Below are positions 1-7,569 of a DNA stretch of 14,914 nt, in pieces. Source of the DNA: a bacterium (GTDB lineage Bacteria > Elusimicrobiota > Elusimicrobia > UBA1565 > UBA9628); assembly GCA_021796015.1 (NCBI GenBank), contig JAJYOT010000045.1, positions 1-14,914 on the forward strand. The letters run 5' to 3'. Position numbers and translations under genes: made by a program. The notes under the pieces were generated by a model. The model was not told the origin of the DNA, made no database searches, and was given only the letters and a program-made list of their open reading frames with translations. The stretch's first letter is position 1. Each line of letters opens with the position of its first letter.

Positions 1-435
1 GAACCAACTCCGGCACAGATTCCTTAATTTTTCCTGTTCGGATACCGACAAAACCGACATTTCTTCCTGAATGGCCCCGGCATGGCGGGGGAAAATCGTT
101 TGAATTAAAGCTCGCCCCTTAGGCGTCAAATGAACGCTGACAAACCGGCGATCCTCTCCCGCCCGCACTCGCTTCACCAAACCGCGTTTTTCCAAATGAT
201 TAACGACCATCGTGACATTGCCGTCAGTTTTTAGAAGTTTCTTTCCCAACTCCGTTTGACACAAAGGCCCCAGATGAAGAAGGGTTTCAAGAGCGCCGAA
301 TTGACTCGCGGTCAGCCCTTCGGCGCTCAAGCGTTTTTGAAGTCTCCCAATCACCGACTCCGAGGCGCGCATGAGATTGATAAAGGCATTGAGAGAACGG
401 ATGGTTTTTAAGCTTCCTTTAAAGTGGGTTGGCAT
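1..435 (-). CDS. MarR-family transcriptional regulator, 3' end cut by window edge
   Basis: The minus strand is open for 145 codons from an ATG at 433-435 to the window edge with no stop, so the C-terminus is missing. I translated it by hand. The N-terminal helix (about residues 8-45) is followed by a winged helix-turn-helix (about 50-105). Its recognition region reads GNVTMVVNHLEKRGLV, its wing is RAGEDRRFVSVHLTPKG, and a C-terminal dimerisation helix starts near 118. These are hallmark MarR features. MarR proteins are usually 140-160 aa, so little is likely missing. They are dimeric DNA-binding repressors or activators, often ligand- or redox-responsive, and commonly bind their own divergent promoter region. 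The divergent partner is a membrane glycosyltransferase, a possible target by position only. Family is confident; ligand and regulon are unknown. Confidence 0.9.
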   Translation of the reverse strand, partial: MPTHFKGSLKTIRSLNAFINLMRASESVIGRLQKRLSAEGLTASQFGALETLLHLGPLCQTELGKKLLKTDGNVTMVVNHLEKRGLVKRVRAGEDRRFVSVHLTPKGRALIQTIFPRHAGAIQEEMSVLSVSEQEKLRNLCRSWF

Positions 436-517
436 AAATATTAGTTTAATATAGAACTATTGAACCATTAACTAATTTATTTGTCAAGACGGAATCTCAA
501 TATGATTAAATTCAAGA
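436..517. promoter_or_regulatory. AT-rich divergent promoter region with candidate MarR operator
   Basis: This 82-bp gap lies between the divergent MarR and glycosyltransferase start codons. It holds an outer inverted repeat TTAGTT (441-446) / AACTAA (470-475), an inner dyad ATAG-AA-CTAT (451-460), and tandem 8-mers GAACTATT (454-461) and GAACCATT (462-469). A perfect -35 TTGACA can be read on the minus strand at 487-482, with a weak -10 TTCAAT 17 bp further on at 464-459. That -10 would sit inside the repeats, as expected for autorepression. On the plus strand TATGAT (501-506) is a possible -10 for the GTG-started gene at 518. Repeats are seen directly; the operator and promoter roles are inferred. 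Confidence 0.4.
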
Positions 518-2146
518 GTGGAAGAAAAACGAAACTTTAAAATCGAAATCGCCGCCGTCTTGCTTTTTTCTTTTCTTATCGCCCTGTCCGGCCTCAAAGA
601 GGCCCTGCACATGGACGAACCCTTTTTCCTCGCCGTCGCCTCTCATCTGCTAAAAGACCCCTTCCATCCCTTTAACTTTTCCTTTAATTGGTACGGACAA
701 ACCGTTTTATACGCCAAAATCAACAACACGCCTCCTCTCTTTCACTATCTTCTCGCTTTGGCTCTCAGCTTCTCAAAAGGGAAACTTTGGCTTCTGCGCG
801 CGTTCCTCATTCCCCTTGATTTAATCAGCGCGCTTTTTCTTTATCTAATCGCCTCCCGCTTTTTAAAACGCCCTCTTTGGCCGACACTCATTGTCCTCGC
901 CTCGCCCGCCACTCTCATCAACCTGCCCCATTTAATGCCGGAAAAACTCATGGCCGTATTTTCTTTTTTATGCCTCTACGCCCTAGCTCGCGCCTTTGAG
1001 GACCAAAACGAAAATTGGTATTGGGCCTCAGCCATCGCCTTAAACTTCGCGCTTCTCTCCAAATATGCGGCCCTTTTCCTTCTTTTTCCAGCATTGGCCT
1101 ATTCACTGAATTATAAAACGTCTTTCCGAAAAATAACCTCTTATTTTTTAATCTCCGTCTCCGGACTCCTCCTTTATTTTCTCTATGACCGCCTGACCAA
1201 TCGCGCCGCCCTCACCGCCATTGCAAGCGTTTTTGCAACCCCCAATACCGCACTCCTTCCTTTATATAGGGTCAGATCCTTTCTTTCCTTCACCGGAGGG
1301 CTGGGAATCGCGGCAACTTTATGGCCGCTCTTCTCTCTTAGAAAAAATATTAAAGCGCAAATTTTATGCCTCGCGGGGGCGGCGCTTTTTTTTCTGCCCT
1401 TTTTCGACGCGCCCCAATCCTTTATTCCCATGTTTCAACGAGGGCTGGGAATTGGTTTTTCCTATCTGGCGCTCATTTCCATCTGGGAATTATTTTCGGC
1501 CCGCGCTCTCAAAGGCTGGACTCTCTGGATGAGCTGGTTTTTCGCCGCCAGTCTTCTTCAAGCCGCTCTTTATTGGAGCATCGCGGCACGACTTTTCATC
1601 TTCATCCTTCCGCCTCTCATCCTAGGCATGGCGGAACAAATGGAATCGCGCCTGGAGGGGAAAACCCTCAAAGTTTTGATGATTGCCTCTTTTTTATTCA
1701 CCCTCTCCCTGAGCTTGACCTTGAGGGAAGTCGATTTCGCCTACGCTTCCTCGCAAAAGAAATTTGCGGAGTGGGTCAAAACCCGCTACATCAACGCCGG
1801 ACACAAGGTATGGTTTAGCGGTCACTGGGGCTTTCAATATTACATGGAAAAATCCGGCGCCGCGGAAGAAAATTGGCCGCCGCGGGAAATAAAAGCGGGA
1901 GATATTTTCATCACTCCGTCTATCAACACTAATTTGATGATTCCCTGGCCCCGCGCTCTCGCGCCGCTGGACGCAATCACCATTCAAACGCCTTTTCCGT
2001 TTCGGCTGATGGGTTCATCGGCGATTCCCAATGGGGCGGGCTTTTACTCCAGCGTCTTTGGGTTTTTACCTTATACCTTGAGCTCGGAACCGCTGGACCA
2101 ATTTCTCGTATTCAAAATCCAGAAAATCCCCAAAACCGTCAAATAG
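518..2146 (+). CDS. GT-C membrane glycosyltransferase (PMT/ArnT-like)
   Basis: This 542-aa polytopic membrane protein likely transfers a sugar from a polyprenyl-phosphate carrier on the outer face of the membrane, as GT39/GT83-type enzymes do. The first membrane helix (about 9-26) is followed by an acidic pair D33-E34 in HMDEPFF, matching the catalytic Asp position after TM1 in GT-C enzymes. Next come NTPPLFHYL (about 70-78), typical of the PMT_2 family, and an acidic residue E142 in LMPEKLM, where ArnT has its second conserved Asp. About ten more hydrophobic helices follow, then a soluble C-terminal part with VWFSGHWGFQYYMEKSG, a motif common in these proteins. The start is GTG: no ATG lies in frame before residue 32, and TM1 precedes that. 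The Shine-Dalgarno sequence is poor. Acceptor and sugar are unknown. The 3' end overlaps the convergent gene by 76 bp. Confidence 0.8.
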   Translation: MEEKRNFKIEIAAVLLFSFLIALSGLKEALHMDEPFFLAVASHLLKDPFHPFNFSFNWYGQTVLYAKINNTPPLFHYLLALALSFSKGKLWLLRAFLIPLDLISALFLYLIASRFLKRPLWPTLIVLASPATLINLPHLMPEKLMAVFSFLCLYALARAFEDQNENWYWASAIALNFALLSKYAALFLLFPALAYSLNYKTSFRKITSYFLISVSGLLLYFLYDRLTNRAALTAIASVFATPNTALLPLYRVRSFLSFTGGLGIAATLWPLFSLRKNIKAQILCLAGAALFFLPFFDAPQSFIPMFQRGLGIGFSYLALISIWELFSARALKGWTLWMSWFFAASLLQAALYWSIAARLFIFILPPLILGMAEQMESRLEGKTLKVLMIASFLFTLSLSLTLREVDFAYASSQKKFAEWVKTRYINAGHKVWFSGHWGFQYYMEKSGAAEENWPPREIKAGDIFITPSINTNLMIPWPRALAPLDAITIQTPFPFRLMGSSAIPNGAGFYSSVFGFLPYTLSSEPLDQFLVFKIQKIPKTVK

Positions 2147-3288
2147 CCCACGCTCCAATAGCCGGACCAAAACCAAAAAAGGGAAGACAAAGCCCGGTAA
2201 TCGGGAATCATCAGAAGATTAACCGACAGAAAAGTCAGCAAAAACCAAAAGACCGTTTTCCGCGAGGAAATTCCCTTTAAAATTACAATAAACAACGGCA
2301 ATATCCAAATTTGATCCCCGCAATGAGAATAAAGAGAGCCCAAAAGCGCGACGGATAAAATCAACGCCAAGCGTTTTTCAACGGGGCCCGGACGATAGGA
2401 AATCCACGCCACAAGAAGCCCGCTTAAAACCCAGCTAATTTTTCTGAAAAATTCAAGGAATCGCGAAGGCTCAAAGAGAGAGGCAAAAGCCGCCGCGCGC
2501 AAAAAAGAAAAAAAGTGAAGGCTTTTATAAATTTCGACGACCAGACTCTGATCGTCGAAAAAAACAAACCGGGTTCCATAATGAAAAAGGCTTAAGGCGA
2601 AATCTTGCCACTGGGCCCAAGCGCCCCACCCTATCAAGAGAGAAAAAAAGCCCGCCATCACCAGCCAAAGACTGATGGCGGACGCGCGCCATTTTCGATT
2701 AATGAGAAGAAAAAGAAACACGCACAAAAACCATTGCGGCAAAAGGGCTAAAAACCCCCAGGCAAACGCGGCCAAGTGTTCGCGCCCTTTTTTCCACCAA
2801 AGGAGGCCCCAGACAAACGCGGCGAAAGTAAAAATGGCCAAGCGATGGTAAAAAACTCCATGAACCAACCCCGGCAAAGAGGAAAAAGCCAATATAGCCA
2901 ACCAAGACCGCCTTTCTTCGAGAGAAAACTCCGCCAAATCAAGCAAGGCAAGAATGGCTGCGGTCAACGAAAGAAAAATAATCAAAGACCAAATATAAAA
3001 AGCCGTTCGATACGAGAAAGCCGGTAAAAACCGCAGCAGAACGAAATCCCACGGAGGAAGGGCGGAGGCGTAAAAGCGCGAGGGATAGGGGTTTGCGCGG
3101 CCCAAAAAAGAAGAGAGCGCGTTTTGAAACGCCAAGGGATCATAGGGGTTTTGGCCATGGGCGAAAACCCCGCTTCCCGCGTACAAATAGATAAAATCCT
3201 CGCGCGGATTTTGAAGGGAAACCCATGACCAAAAGGCTGAAATGAGGAAAATGAGAAGAACTCCAAAAATGCTCCGCCCCGCGCTCAT
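2071..3288 (-). CDS. GT87-like (DUF2029) membrane mannosyltransferase-type protein
   Basis: This is a 405-aa protein of about ten membrane helices. TM1 (about 7-24) is followed by PREDFIYLYAGSGVFAHGQNPYDP (28-51, quoted in part: DFIYLYAGSGV and GQNPYDP). That is the signature of the GT87 family, which includes mycobacterial PimE and uses polyprenyl-phosphate-mannose. D31 fits the catalytic Asp after TM1. The start chosen is the ATG at 3288, which forms an ATGA overlap with the stop of the upstream YfhO-like gene. A longer open frame reaches 3378 but would run 94 bp into that gene and adds residues unlike the family N-terminus. It is third in a minus-strand operon. Its last helix and short basic tail are encoded in the 76 bp shared with the convergent glycosyltransferase. 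The substrate is not predictable. Confidence 0.75.
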   Translation of the reverse strand: MSAGRSIFGVLLIFLISAFWSWVSLQNPREDFIYLYAGSGVFAHGQNPYDPLAFQNALSSFLGRANPYPSRFYASALPPWDFVLLRFLPAFSYRTAFYIWSLIIFLSLTAAILALLDLAEFSLEERRSWLAILAFSSLPGLVHGVFYHRLAIFTFAAFVWGLLWWKKGREHLAAFAWGFLALLPQWFLCVFLFLLINRKWRASAISLWLVMAGFFSLLIGWGAWAQWQDFALSLFHYGTRFVFFDDQSLVVEIYKSLHFFSFLRAAAFASLFEPSRFLEFFRKISWVLSGLLVAWISYRPGPVEKRLALILSVALLGSLYSHCGDQIWILPLFIVILKGISSRKTVFWFLLTFLSVNLLMIPDYRALSSLFWFWSGYWSVGYLTVLGIFWILNTRNWSSGSELKV

Positions 3289-5975
3289 GGCGATTTTCTC
3301 TTGGAACAAGCGGCTCGCGGAATTACCGCGACGCATGCAAGCCCCACAAACCCCAAAAGAAAGAGAACCCAGCCCCAACCGGAATAAGGAGGCGAAAAGC
3401 TCCAGCGCACGGAATTACTTCCCGTTTTAAGGTCAATGGATTGAAAAATTTCATCATAGGAACCAATCCTCAATGGAGAGCCGTTGATTTGAGCCTTCCA
3501 CCCGGGCATAAAAAGTTCTCGGCGAATTAATTTCGCGGAAGCGGCGCAGTCGGCGAACGCAAAATTCCAACGCAAACGGCTCAATTGACACGGACCTCCA
3601 ACCACCGAGTAGTAAGGGCGCGAATTGGGCAATTCCCAAATTTTTACCAGAGAATCAGAATAAACCTCGCGAATTTTCTTAAGCCTTCCGACATAACGCA
3701 AAACCAAGCGCGCGCCCATTGCGGAAATTTTTCCTCGAGGTCCAAACAGAACTTGGTTTTGGCCCGGGGGCAACGAACCCGTCCAGATGGCAAAGGGGGT
3801 TTTTCCGCCCTCATTGGAGATATCCAAGGACATCGAAACCCCCGGATGCACCCGGAGAGGAGGAGACAGCGGCACGTAAAGAAAAGAGTCGTCCTTACTC
3901 CCAATAAGTGAGACCTCCCCCGAGGAACAAGCTCCCTGAGCGCAAAGGCGCACTTTCATTTTTCCATCCGCGGTATTTCCATAATTTCCCTCAAAAATAC
4001 CGATGGATGATATCTGATTTTTCCCACCAGGGTAAGGCGGAGCGGTCACTACAACCCTTGCCGACTGTCCCGCAAAAAGAGCCAAAGGCTCAGTCACCTT
4101 CCCAATCGCAAACGCAGAGGAGAAGAGAGAAAGTCCTTCTGGGCGCGTGACGACATAACGAACTCCGACTTTTTCGTAATTCTCCAAAAATTTAATCAAA
4201 TAATCTCTCCCCGCGCTTCTCCCATAGGGAGGCCAATCCGGAAGATAAACCGCATTACGGGACTTGTATAGGAGCGGAAAAAGGTTTTTATTTATGAATT
4301 CATCCCAATTACCCGGAGCGGGAACGCCATTGTAATTAAGTTCAGCTATTTTAAAATAGGATCCATAGTTGGGCTGAATCGGATAAAAGGTATAAAAACG
4401 AGAAAGCCCGATATGAGTTTTCAAAAAATGAATCGCGGGCCAATCAAGACGCCGAGGATGAACCGCGCTTAGCTGGGGAACGATGAAAAATACGCAAGAC
4501 TCCAGTATTAGGAGGCAAAAGAAGACGATTCTGCGATATTCCCCTCTAAGGAATACCCAAGACGCGGTAAAAATACCAAGTTCGCCTACCGCCCAGGCAT
4601 TGGATAAAAAAAAGAAGCTTTTAAAAAACCCTCCCCACCTTCCAAAATTATGCCAAGACCAAGCCAAGGCGGCGGCAAAAAAAATTAGCGCCGAGGAAAC
4701 GGAAAGCGGTAAAAAAATATTCGACTGGTCATTTTTTAAATCATCGATAGCCAGCGCCGCGAGGATGGCGAGAGCTAATTCCCAAGAAGGCGGCGAATAG
4801 CGGTAAAATTCCGATTGCGAGAGAAAAGGAATATGAGACATCAAAGATAGAATGGGCGAGAACCCAAAACTTCGAGCCCAACAAAGCAGAACCCATGAGA
4901 CAAGCAAAATCCTCAGACCTTTTTCTCGCTTGCCTCTCGAATAGGGAATCGCAAACAGAGCTAAAAAAACCAGCGAAACGCCGGCATAGCCGCCCACGTT
5001 GTCCCATATGCGCGCGACGGTTCTGTTTCCGAAGCTAACCGCGGTAGGGCCGAATACATAAGGCAAAAAAAGAGTCGCGGCGCCGGCAAAAGGGAGAGAA
5101 ACGCGTCCAAAAAAATGAAGACGGAACACGTCGGAATTTTGAAGGTAATCGCCAAAAGAGATTAAAAGCGGAGCGGCAAGCAAAAGCCCTAAAACTCCGC
5201 CGCCAATAACGCGTCCGGCAAAAACCAGCGGACGCTCCGACATCCTGAGGCGAAGAATCGCCCACAAAAGAGCCAATAGGCCGTCAATATAAGCGGTTTC
5301 CGGGAAGCCCGCGAAAAGAGACCATGCCAGGGCAAGCCCAATCCAAAAAACTCCCGCGTTTTTTCCCTCTTCCGCAAAAGCGATCTCGATTCCGTAGAGA
5401 AAAAGAGGCAAGAATGGGATGGGGTGGATGAGCACGTAAGAGAACCAGGAAAAAGTTCCGTTCAATGAATAAGCCATCGCTCCGGCAAGGGCCGCGAATT
5501 GACCAAGACGCAATTTTCGCAGTAATCCATAGGAAGCGAGCCCTGAAACGATTTGAAGGGATATTTTCAAACATAAAATACCGTTTCTAAATAAGAGTAG
5601 AAACAAAAACGGCCAAAAAAAAGCGGCGGAGGCCGGACCGCCGGCCAAAGGCATTCCCACGCCGGAATAGGGATTCCACCAGGGAATTGATCCGCGCAAC
5701 CAATCCAGGGCCGCGAGCCTCCCTAGGGCCTGAGTGGTATACCCGGCATGCGGATCCAAGTACGGCACGCCCGGAAGCGGGTGGGAAGAATATCCAATCG
5801 CTAGGCCCGAATTAAACCATAGGGGATTAGGGCTAAGCCCCAAAAGAAACAGGGGAAGATGAATTAAAAACGGGAGGATGAAAATCACCGCGACAGGCGC
5901 CCACGGAAAAGACTCCAGCCATTGGTCTATTGAAACCGGAAAGCCGCTCCTTACCCGCTCAGATTGAGGAATCAT
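3285..5975 (-). CDS. YfhO-like large membrane protein
   Basis: This 896-aa protein has about a dozen membrane helices in its first 530 residues, then a large presumably extracytoplasmic domain (about 540-865) and one last helix near the C-terminus. The N-terminal pattern after TM1, with YLDPHAGYTTQALG (about 72-85) and SIPWWNPYSGVGMPLAGG (96-113), is typical of the YfhO family (bacterial membrane protein YfhO). So is the C-terminal GWKAQINGSPLRI block followed by FQSIDLKTGSN. YfhO proteins are GT-C-like; Gram-positive members take part in glycosylating lipoteichoic or wall polymers, while homologues elsewhere are uncharacterised. D74 is the best candidate catalytic acid. The gene overlaps both neighbours by 4 bp (ATGA), so it is probably translationally coupled in the middle of the operon. 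A role in envelope glycan modification is inferred from family and neighbours. Confidence 0.75.
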   Translation of the reverse strand: MIPQSERVRSGFPVSIDQWLESFPWAPVAVIFILPFLIHLPLFLLGLSPNPLWFNSGLAIGYSSHPLPGVPYLDPHAGYTTQALGRLAALDWLRGSIPWWNPYSGVGMPLAGGPASAAFFWPFLFLLLFRNGILCLKISLQIVSGLASYGLLRKLRLGQFAALAGAMAYSLNGTFSWFSYVLIHPIPFLPLFLYGIEIAFAEEGKNAGVFWIGLALAWSLFAGFPETAYIDGLLALLWAILRLRMSERPLVFAGRVIGGGVLGLLLAAPLLISFGDYLQNSDVFRLHFFGRVSLPFAGAATLFLPYVFGPTAVSFGNRTVARIWDNVGGYAGVSLVFLALFAIPYSRGKREKGLRILLVSWVLLCWARSFGFSPILSLMSHIPFLSQSEFYRYSPPSWELALAILAALAIDDLKNDQSNIFLPLSVSSALIFFAAALAWSWHNFGRWGGFFKSFFFLSNAWAVGELGIFTASWVFLRGEYRRIVFFCLLILESCVFFIVPQLSAVHPRRLDWPAIHFLKTHIGLSRFYTFYPIQPNYGSYFKIAELNYNGVPAPGNWDEFINKNLFPLLYKSRNAVYLPDWPPYGRSAGRDYLIKFLENYEKVGVRYVVTRPEGLSLFSSAFAIGKVTEPLALFAGQSARVVVTAPPYPGGKNQISSIGIFEGNYGNTADGKMKVRLCAQGACSSGEVSLIGSKDDSFLYVPLSPPLRVHPGVSMSLDISNEGGKTPFAIWTGSLPPGQNQVLFGPRGKISAMGARLVLRYVGRLKKIREVYSDSLVKIWELPNSRPYYSVVGGPCQLSRLRWNFAFADCAASAKLIRRELFMPGWKAQINGSPLRIGSYDEIFQSIDLKTGSNSVRWSFSPPYSGWGWVLFLLGFVGLACVAVIPRAACSKRKSP

Positions 5976-7537
5976 TTTTTTGGAAACAATTGAACAAGGG
6001 AAAGTTCCGGATTTTTATAGAGGATTTTGCAGGACGCCGCATTGTCGGGGCAGGGATCCCAATTTGACGGAAAAACCGCGTAATTGGCATTCAAGATATG
6101 AGAAATGCCAAGCAGCGTTTTTAAATCCTTCCGGAGATAAGCGGCATTGAGATTTTCATGAAGCGGCCAATAAAATTTTTCAACTTTATCGTTAAAGGCG
6201 ATAAGCATTTCAAGAGCGCGAGAATCCCCGAAAACAGAACGAGCGGATTTCAAACGAAAAAAGAAAAGCCCATCGGGAACGAGAATCAAGGCATCGCGAG
6301 GAGTTATCTCTCGGGTTTTCCGCGACAGATCCGTTTCATATTCCCACAATCGCTCCGGTTCCAAAGGGGCGCTCCAAGCTGAATGAGGGAAAGAATGGAG
6401 GAAAATAAAAATCCCTAAGGCAAGAATTAAAATATTTTTCTTTCTCTCTTCCATGGGACGCCAAAATTCGGACGCGAGAGGAATTACCGGGAGAATGGCC
6501 GGCATGAAGGATCTAAATTCGGCCATGATTAAAGTAGGGGAAAAGGGAAGCATTAAAATAAAAAATCGTCCTAGAATCAGCGAACTTAATGGAAAACTCG
6601 CGCTTAGAAGAACCTGGCTTTTTTTATTTTTAATACTCCGCCACGGCCGTGCCATGAGCCAAAAGGCGAAAACAATCGCGGGATAACGTAAAAGAAAAAA
6701 GAAGATAATGATAGCCCGGAAACGGAAAATGGGCCAGCCATTCGCGGGATAAATAGGCGGAAAAGCCCAGCCGAAAAAATTCGCGCTAGGGAGATGCCAC
6801 CTTCTCAAAAACAACAAAGACGGCAAGGCCCCTACAAATATAAAAATCACAGAAAGGAAAACGGCCAGAAACGATATTCTATTTTTTGGGGGACGAATTT
6901 CGGGAACAAAAAAATAAGCGGAAACAAGGGCTAAACTCATGTCAATCGCCGTGGGAGCGTGAATATTGGCCGCCAAGGCTAAAAGCCCCATTTCCAACGG
7001 AGGCGTGGAAGGATTTTTGACTCTCCGGATGAGAAAATAAAGAATCCATGGAAAAAGAGACAAGGCCTGTTCATGAGGAACGGCAAAATTTCCGAGCGCA
7101 AGAAAATATTGGCCCGCCGGATCGGTCCCGCCGGATAAGAGAAATAAAACCGCAAGTCCCATGGAAAGTAAATTTCCGGAAACCTCATAAGCCAGAAGGC
7201 TCATTCCTAAAGCCGCCACCAAAAAAGTCAAACAAGAGATGAGCCAATTACCTATAATCGCGTTATGAAAGAGACGCAAACTAAAACGAGCCGTCATCTC
7301 GCGCCAAAACCACGGGTAGAGAGGCATGACGCGAGTCACCATGTAATCGCGCGAATAAAATGAGGGATTGAGCGTCCGCATCTGAATTGGAATTAAGTGA
7401 AGATAATCAAGGCTGGCCCCGGTCGCCAGCATTGAATTCCAGGAGGGTGGAAAACCGCTCCACAAAAATGTCCTAAACTGAAAAAGAAACGCCAGCGTAA
7501 GCGCGGCACAAGCCAGTGGAATTTGGAATCGTTTCAT
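5972..7537 (-). CDS. Polytopic membrane protein of unrecognised family, possibly GT-C-like
   Basis: This 521-aa protein is the first gene of the minus-strand operon. I do not recognise its family. It has an N-terminal hydrophobic helix (about 7-25), then an exposed loop with acidic residues D44 (in ASLDYLHLIP) and D64 (in YSRDYMVTRV), then about eight to ten further helices up to residue 390. A soluble tail of about 130 residues is likely outside the membrane and contains two cysteines (DPCPDNAASCKI). A loop acid after TM1, multiple helices and a C-terminal soluble domain is the layout of GT-C glycosyltransferases, and the two downstream genes belong to GT-C-like families. A conserved-looking stretch NFAVPHEQALSLFPW (about 149-163) and AANIHAPTAID may help in homology searches. 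ATG start 7537 gives a 4-bp overlap with the next gene; no Shine-Dalgarno is visible. The function is a guess from context. Confidence 0.7.
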   Translation of the reverse strand: MKRFQIPLACAALTLAFLFQFRTFLWSGFPPSWNSMLATGASLDYLHLIPIQMRTLNPSFYSRDYMVTRVMPLYPWFWREMTARFSLRLFHNAIIGNWLISCLTFLVAALGMSLLAYEVSGNLLSMGLAVLFLLSGGTDPAGQYFLALGNFAVPHEQALSLFPWILYFLIRRVKNPSTPPLEMGLLALAANIHAPTAIDMSLALVSAYFFVPEIRPPKNRISFLAVFLSVIFIFVGALPSLLFLRRWHLPSANFFGWAFPPIYPANGWPIFRFRAIIIFFFLLRYPAIVFAFWLMARPWRSIKNKKSQVLLSASFPLSSLILGRFFILMLPFSPTLIMAEFRSFMPAILPVIPLASEFWRPMEERKKNILILALGIFIFLHSFPHSAWSAPLEPERLWEYETDLSRKTREITPRDALILVPDGLFFFRLKSARSVFGDSRALEMLIAFNDKVEKFYWPLHENLNAAYLRKDLKTLLGISHILNANYAVFPSNWDPCPDNAASCKILYKNPELSLVQLFPKK

Positions 7538-7569
7538 CTATAGAAACACTATAATATCCTATCCCTCTT
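7538..7569. promoter_or_regulatory. Compact divergent promoter with near-symmetric -10 element
   Basis: Only 32 bp separate the start codons of the two large operons. On the plus strand TATAAT (7550-7555) is a perfect -10, 14 bp before the ribD ATG. Read on the minus strand the same bases give TATTAT (7556-7551), 13 bp before the ATG of the membrane-protein operon. A short inverted repeat TATAG-AAACA-CTATA (7539-7553) overlaps it. No good -35 hexamer is seen at 16-18 bp on either side, and neither gene has a visible Shine-Dalgarno. Start sites about 7 bp downstream of each -10 would leave leaders of only about 7 nt. No FMN riboswitch fits in this space. Confidence 0.5.

Noticed and set aside
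502..540. Short leader peptide from ATG 502 before the glycosyltransferase
   Set aside because: Only 12 codons, overlapping the GTG start in another frame, with no ribosome-binding site or attenuator-like structure.
1183..1987. Additional open frames of 80-150 codons inside the first glycosyltransferase gene on both strands
   Set aside because: Out-of-frame readings with basic, low-quality composition, no family motifs and no independent ribosome-binding sites. The same holds for similar frames at 2699-5574.
3289..3378. Longer N-terminus for the GT87-like gene
   Set aside because: It would overlap the YfhO-like gene by 94 bp. The ATG at 3288 gives the ATGA junction seen elsewhere in this operon and a normal first helix.
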